Made by a program: the position numbers and the translations under genes. The notes under the pieces were generated by a model, which saw only the letters and a program-made list of their open reading frames with translations, ran no database searches and was not told the origin of the DNA. Below, one piece after another: positions 60,846-64,000 of a stretch of DNA of 64,000 nucleotides. The number at the start of each line of letters is the position of its first letter. The stretch's first letter is position 1. This stretch comes from Kribbella catacumbae DSM 19601. GTDB taxonomy: Bacteria > Actinomycetota > Actinomycetes > Propionibacteriales > Kribbellaceae. The stretch covers positions 1-64,000 of the forward strand of contig NZ_AQUZ01000020.1 of the NCBI RefSeq assembly GCF_000372465.1, given 5' to 3'.

Positions 60846-61751
60846 ATGGATGACTTCGGGGCGATCGCGGCCAGCGCCGTGCCGCTGACCGGCGGACATG
60901 GCGGAGAGACGTTCGCGGTGAGCGCCGGTGGCGAGGATGCTGTGCTCAAGCTGTATGGCAAGCATCCGGCCCGGGCGGCGGTGGATGTCTCGCTGATGCG
61001 GCTCGTGCGCGGGTTGCTGCCGGTGCCGCGGGTGCTGGACGCGATGCCTGAGCCTGCGGGCGACGGGGCTCCTCCATATGTCCTGAACGAGCGGCTGCCC
61101 GGCGTGAATCTGCAGACCTATCTCGACACGGCCGCTGACGATGAGCGGCGGAAGGTGGGGGAGCAGCTTGGCGAGCTCCTGGTGCGGCTGAGCGGGATGC
61201 CGTTCCTGACCTTCGGCGACTTCACTGGACGCGAGTTGGGGATCTCGCCGTTCGGCGTCGGTGGGCTGGGGGAGTTCTTCGCTTCGCACGCCGCCGGGAT
61301 CGGGTTGACGCCCTCGCAAGCGGCGGGGTTCGAGAGGGTGCTGGACCAGGCGGAGGATCTGGCCGAGACCGGGGTGGACCGGATCTGCCTGGTGCACAGC
61401 GACTTCAACCCGAAGAATCTGCTGGTCGATCCGTCGACCGCGGTGATCACCGGGCTGATCGACTGGGAGTTCGCGCACGCCGGTTCGCCGTACGCCGATC
61501 TGGGGAATCTGCTCCGGTTCTGTACCGATCCGGTGCTCGCGAGGGCGGTGCTGAGCGTCGTACGGGCCGGTCCTGACCTCGGGGACAGACTGCTGGAGCG
61601 GGGCCGGGCGGCGGATCTGTGGGCGCTGATCGACCTCGCGGCACGCCCCGCGGCCAACCCGGTGGCGGCCGCCGCGAACGCGCTGATCAGCCGGATCGGC
61701 GACACGGGCGACCTCGCGGGAGGCCGTCCGGACCCGGAAGTCGTACATTGA
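60846..61751 (+). CDS. Aminoglycoside phosphotransferase-family kinase
   Basis: 301 residues. N-lobe with GGHGGETFAVSAGGEDAVLK, kept as ETFAV and the ATP Lys in AVLKLYG; catalytic loop VHSDFNPKNLLVD near residue 182 and metal Asp in LIDWEFAHAGSPYADLG near 203. Members phosphorylate antibiotics, sugars or small metabolites; the substrate is not clear. CAGGAT lies 8 bases before ATG 60846. The longer frame starts in the palindrome and is rejected. Confidence 0.87.
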   Translation: MDDFGAIAASAVPLTGGHGGETFAVSAGGEDAVLKLYGKHPARAAVDVSLMRLVRGLLPVPRVLDAMPEPAGDGAPPYVLNERLPGVNLQTYLDTAADDERRKVGEQLGELLVRLSGMPFLTFGDFTGRELGISPFGVGGLGEFFASHAAGIGLTPSQAAGFERVLDQAEDLAETGVDRICLVHSDFNPKNLLVDPSTAVITGLIDWEFAHAGSPYADLGNLLRFCTDPVLARAVLSVVRAGPDLGDRLLERGRAADLWALIDLAARPAANPVAAAANALISRIGDTGDLAGGRPDPEVVH

Positions 61752-62017
61752 AGACAGCTGTCATTGTCAGGTACGCCGGGAGACCTCGGCGGGCGGCCGG
61801 TCCTCACCCGGGTGCCCCGGGTTGCCGTGCCCTCGGCATTACCCGTATTCTGTCAGATGCGCTATGGGCCCGCGCGACCTCGGACGGAGCAGGCTCGTGC
61901 TCGCAGCAAGCAGTCGGTGGTGATTCTGTCCTGTTCAGGTAATCCAGCGCCTCTGTTGCGATCCAACGGCCCGGGTGCACCCGCACGACACCATCAGCCC
62001 ACGGAGCAACCCACCAC

Positions 62018-63496
62018 ATGACGGCCAGCATCGAGGCACCTCTCGACCCCGCAGTACGCACCACCCCGCAGGTAGCGGTCAATGACATCGGGTCGGAGGA
62101 AGACTTCCTCGCGGCGATCGATCTGACCATCAAGTACTTCAACGACGGCGACATCGTTGAGGGGACCATCGTCAAGGTCGACCGGGACGAGGTTCTCCTC
62201 GACATCGGTTACAAGACCGAAGGCGTCATCCCGTCGCGCGAGCTGTCGATCAAGCACGACGTCGACCCGAACGAGGTCGTCAACGTCGGCGATCACGTCG
62301 AGGCCCTGGTTCTCCAGAAGGAGGACAAAGAAGGCCGCCTGATCCTGTCGAAGAAGCGCGCCCAGTACGAGAAGGCCTGGGGCACGATCGAGAAGATCAA
62401 GGAAGAGGACGGCGTCGTCACCGGTACGGTCATCGAGGTCGTCAAGGGTGGACTCATCCTGGACATCGGCCTGCGTGGCTTCCTGCCGGCCTCGCTGGTC
62501 GAGATGCGCCGGGTCCGCGACCTCCAGCCGTACGTCGGCCAGGAGATCGAGGCCAAGATCATCGAGCTCGACAAGAACCGCAACAACGTGGTTCTGTCGC
62601 GCCGGGCGTGGCTGGAGCAGACGCAGTCCGAGGTGCGGATGAACTTCCTCACCCAGCTGCAGAAAGGCCAGATCCGCAAGGGTGTCGTCTCCTCGATCGT
62701 CAACTTCGGTGCGTTCGTGGACCTCGGCGGCGTCGACGGTCTGGTGCACGTGTCCGAGCTGTCCTGGAAGCACATCGACCACCCGACCGAGGTGGTCGAG
62801 GTCGGCCAGGAGGTCACCGTCGAGGTGCTGGACGTCGACATGGACCGCGAGCGCGTCTCGCTGTCGCTGAAGGCGACCCAGGAAGACCCGTGGCAGCAGT
62901 TCGCCCGGACCCACCAGATGGGCCAGATCGTGCCCGGCAAGGTCACCAAGCTGGTTCCGTTCGGTGCGTTCGTCCGGGTGGAGGAGGGCATCGAGGGTCT
63001 GGTGCACATCTCCGAGCTGGCCGAGCGTCACGTCGAGATCCCGGAGCAGGTCGTTCAGGTGAACGACGATGTGATGGTCAAGATCATCGACATCGACCTC
63101 GAGCGTCGCCGGATCTCGCTGTCGCTCAAGCAGGCCAACGAGGGTGTCGACCCCGTCTCCGACGACTTCGACCCCACGCTGTACGGCATGGCGGCGACGT
63201 ACGACGACCAGGGCAACTACATCTACCCGGACGGGTTCGACCCCGAGACGGGCGAGTGGCTCGAGGGCTTCGACTCGCAGCGTGAGGAGTGGGAGCGGCA
63301 GTACGCCGAGGCCCACACGCGCTGGGAGGCCCACAAGAAGCAGATCGAGGACGCCAAGACGGCGGACGTCGAGGCCGGCGAGGCCTCCACGTACTCCTCG
63401 GCCGCTGCTCCGAAGGACGACGCTCCCGTCGAGGGTGCGCTCGCTTCCGACGAGGCGCTTCAGGCTCTCCGCGAGAAGCTGACCGGCCAGGGCTGA
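62018..63496 (+). CDS. rpsA: 30S ribosomal protein S1
   Basis: 492 residues with four S1 RNA-binding repeats at about 36-105, 123-188, 209-277 and 294-363 (each with a GxV/GxxxxIxxFGAFV-type strand: KGVVSSIVNFGAFVDLGG, PGKVTKLVPFGAFVRVEEG). The C-terminal ~120 residues are acidic and Ala-rich with no S1 fold. Four domains rather than six is normal for actinobacteria. It brings mRNA to the 30S subunit. The 266 bp upstream hold no gene; a -10-like TATTCT near 61845 may be its promoter. Confidence 0.97.
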   Translation: MTASIEAPLDPAVRTTPQVAVNDIGSEEDFLAAIDLTIKYFNDGDIVEGTIVKVDRDEVLLDIGYKTEGVIPSRELSIKHDVDPNEVVNVGDHVEALVLQKEDKEGRLILSKKRAQYEKAWGTIEKIKEEDGVVTGTVIEVVKGGLILDIGLRGFLPASLVEMRRVRDLQPYVGQEIEAKIIELDKNRNNVVLSRRAWLEQTQSEVRMNFLTQLQKGQIRKGVVSSIVNFGAFVDLGGVDGLVHVSELSWKHIDHPTEVVEVGQEVTVEVLDVDMDRERVSLSLKATQEDPWQQFARTHQMGQIVPGKVTKLVPFGAFVRVEEGIEGLVHISELAERHVEIPEQVVQVNDDVMVKIIDIDLERRRISLSLKQANEGVDPVSDDFDPTLYGMAATYDDQGNYIYPDGFDPETGEWLEGFDSQREEWERQYAEAHTRWEAHKKQIEDAKTADVEAGEASTYSSAAAPKDDAPVEGALASDEALQALREKLTGQG

Positions 63497-63511
63497 TCTA
63501 CCTGCAGGACC

Positions 63512-63550
63512 CGAGACCCCCGCACCCCCGTACTGGGTGCGGGGGTCTCG
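63512..63550 (+). terminator. rpsA terminator hairpin
   Basis: CGAGACCCCCGCACCC (63512-63527) pairs perfectly with 63535-63550 across a 7-base loop, 15 bp after the rpsA stop. A 16-bp GC-rich stem without T-run, as common in this group. Confidence 0.85.
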
Positions 63551-63553
63551 CCC

Positions 63554-63610
63554 GTACTACGCCCGCTCCGCGCCTCCTCCGTCGGCGGAGGCGCGGGGCG
63601 GGCGTAGTAC
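63554..63610. repeat. 24-bp inverted repeat overlapping the coaE promoter
   Basis: GTACTACGCCCGCTCCG.. (63554-63577) pairs with 63587-63610 with one G-T wobble and a 9-base loop. It ends 9 bases before the coaE GTG and contains most of the TACCGT -10-like box (63608-63613). It could hide or regulate the coaE promoter. Confidence 0.85.
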
Positions 63611-63619
63611 CGTGCTGGC

Positions 63620-64000
63620 GTGCTGAGAGTCGGGTTGACCGGGGGGATCGGGTCAGGGAAGAGCGCTGTGTCGGCGCGCTTGCGGGAGCGGGGGGCGGTG
63701 GTGATCGACTCCGATCTGCTCGCGCGGGAAGTGGTTGCGCGAGGCACCGATGGGCTGGCCGAAGTGGTCGAGGCCTTCGGACAGGTGCTGACGCCGGACG
63801 GGGAGCTGGACCGGCCTGCGGTCGGGCGGATCGTGTTCGGGGACGAGCCGGCCCGGCGGAAGCTGGAGGCCATCATTCATCCGCGGGTGCGGGCCCGGGC
63901 GGCCGAGATCGAGTCCGGGGCGCCGGCGGATTCCGTTGTGGTGCATGACATTCCGTTGCTGGTCGAGACCGGGCAGGGCGACAAGTTCGATCTGGTGCTC
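63620..64000 (+). CDS. coaE: Dephospho-CoA kinase (5' part, cut by window end)
   Basis: First 127 codons of CoaE, the last step of coenzyme A synthesis. P-loop LTGGIGSGKSAVS near residue 8, acidic VIDSDLLAREVV near 29, and IIHPRVRARA, HDIPLLVE as in the family. GTG start; TACCGT (63608-63613) ends 6 bases before it. Follows rpsA as in other actinobacteria. Confidence 0.95.
   Translation, partial: MLRVGLTGGIGSGKSAVSARLRERGAVVIDSDLLAREVVARGTDGLAEVVEAFGQVLTPDGELDRPAVGRIVFGDEPARRKLEAIIHPRVRARAAEIESGAPADSVVVHDIPLLVETGQGDKFDLVL

Overview
The window is high-GC actinobacterial DNA with many GTG starts, 4-base ATGA or GTGA gene overlaps, and start codons placed 6-10 bases behind a TAGNNT box. Gene order matches the hisI-trpE-trpC-trpB-trpA-lgt-pyk-pdtaR-polA-rpsA-coaE backbone known from Mycobacterium tuberculosis (from memory, the Rv1606-Rv1631 block). 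The protein sequences and trp-associated small proteins suggest a Nocardioidaceae-type organism, possibly Kribbella. That genus call is inference from remembered protein style, not from a search.

Layout. 1-3.1 kb: repeat-rich flank, a GNAT protein and a membrane dipeptidase. 3.1-9 kb: hisI-trpE-membrane protein-small protein-trpC-trpB-trpA; trpD and trpF are not here. A duplicated 27-codon mini-ORF sits in the trpB/trpA junction. 9-13 kb: a SCO1/MauE/DsbA-like redox module, lgt and a VIT1-type transporter. 13-15.4 kb: an accessory patch with an SRPBCC protein, a CGNR regulator and a kinase remnant. 15.7-25 kb: gltB, gltD, a membrane metallophosphoesterase and pyk. 25.3-27.1 kb: tRNA-Leu(CAA) between two divergent genes of an HTH/LAGLIDADG-like family, one of them frameshifted. 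27.1-33.4 kb: pdtaR and a complete branched-chain amino-acid ABC transporter. 33.5-39.5 kb: a broken DUF554 gene, a GNAT protein, a PaaI-type thioesterase, polA, an unknown protein and a small secreted protein.

39.5-62 kb is a long accessory stretch between polA and rpsA, genes that are neighbours in mycobacteria. It holds a NUDIX gene, an LplABC-type sugar importer without ATPase, and an envelope polysaccharide cluster: flippase, GT-C-like membrane proteins, a GT4 glycosyltransferase, methyltransferases, an AftD-like arabinofuranosyltransferase, a DUF2613 protein, an acyltransferase and a DUF3068 protein. A TetR/SRPBCC pair, a secreted SGNH esterase and a phosphotransferase follow. rpsA and the start of coaE close the window.

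The most unusual layer lies mainly between genes: at least three sequence families and several singletons of long composite palindromes, with 10-32 bp arms that are often perfect. One lies inside the 5' end of the SCO1 gene. No CRISPR array, prophage, transposase or full IS was seen.
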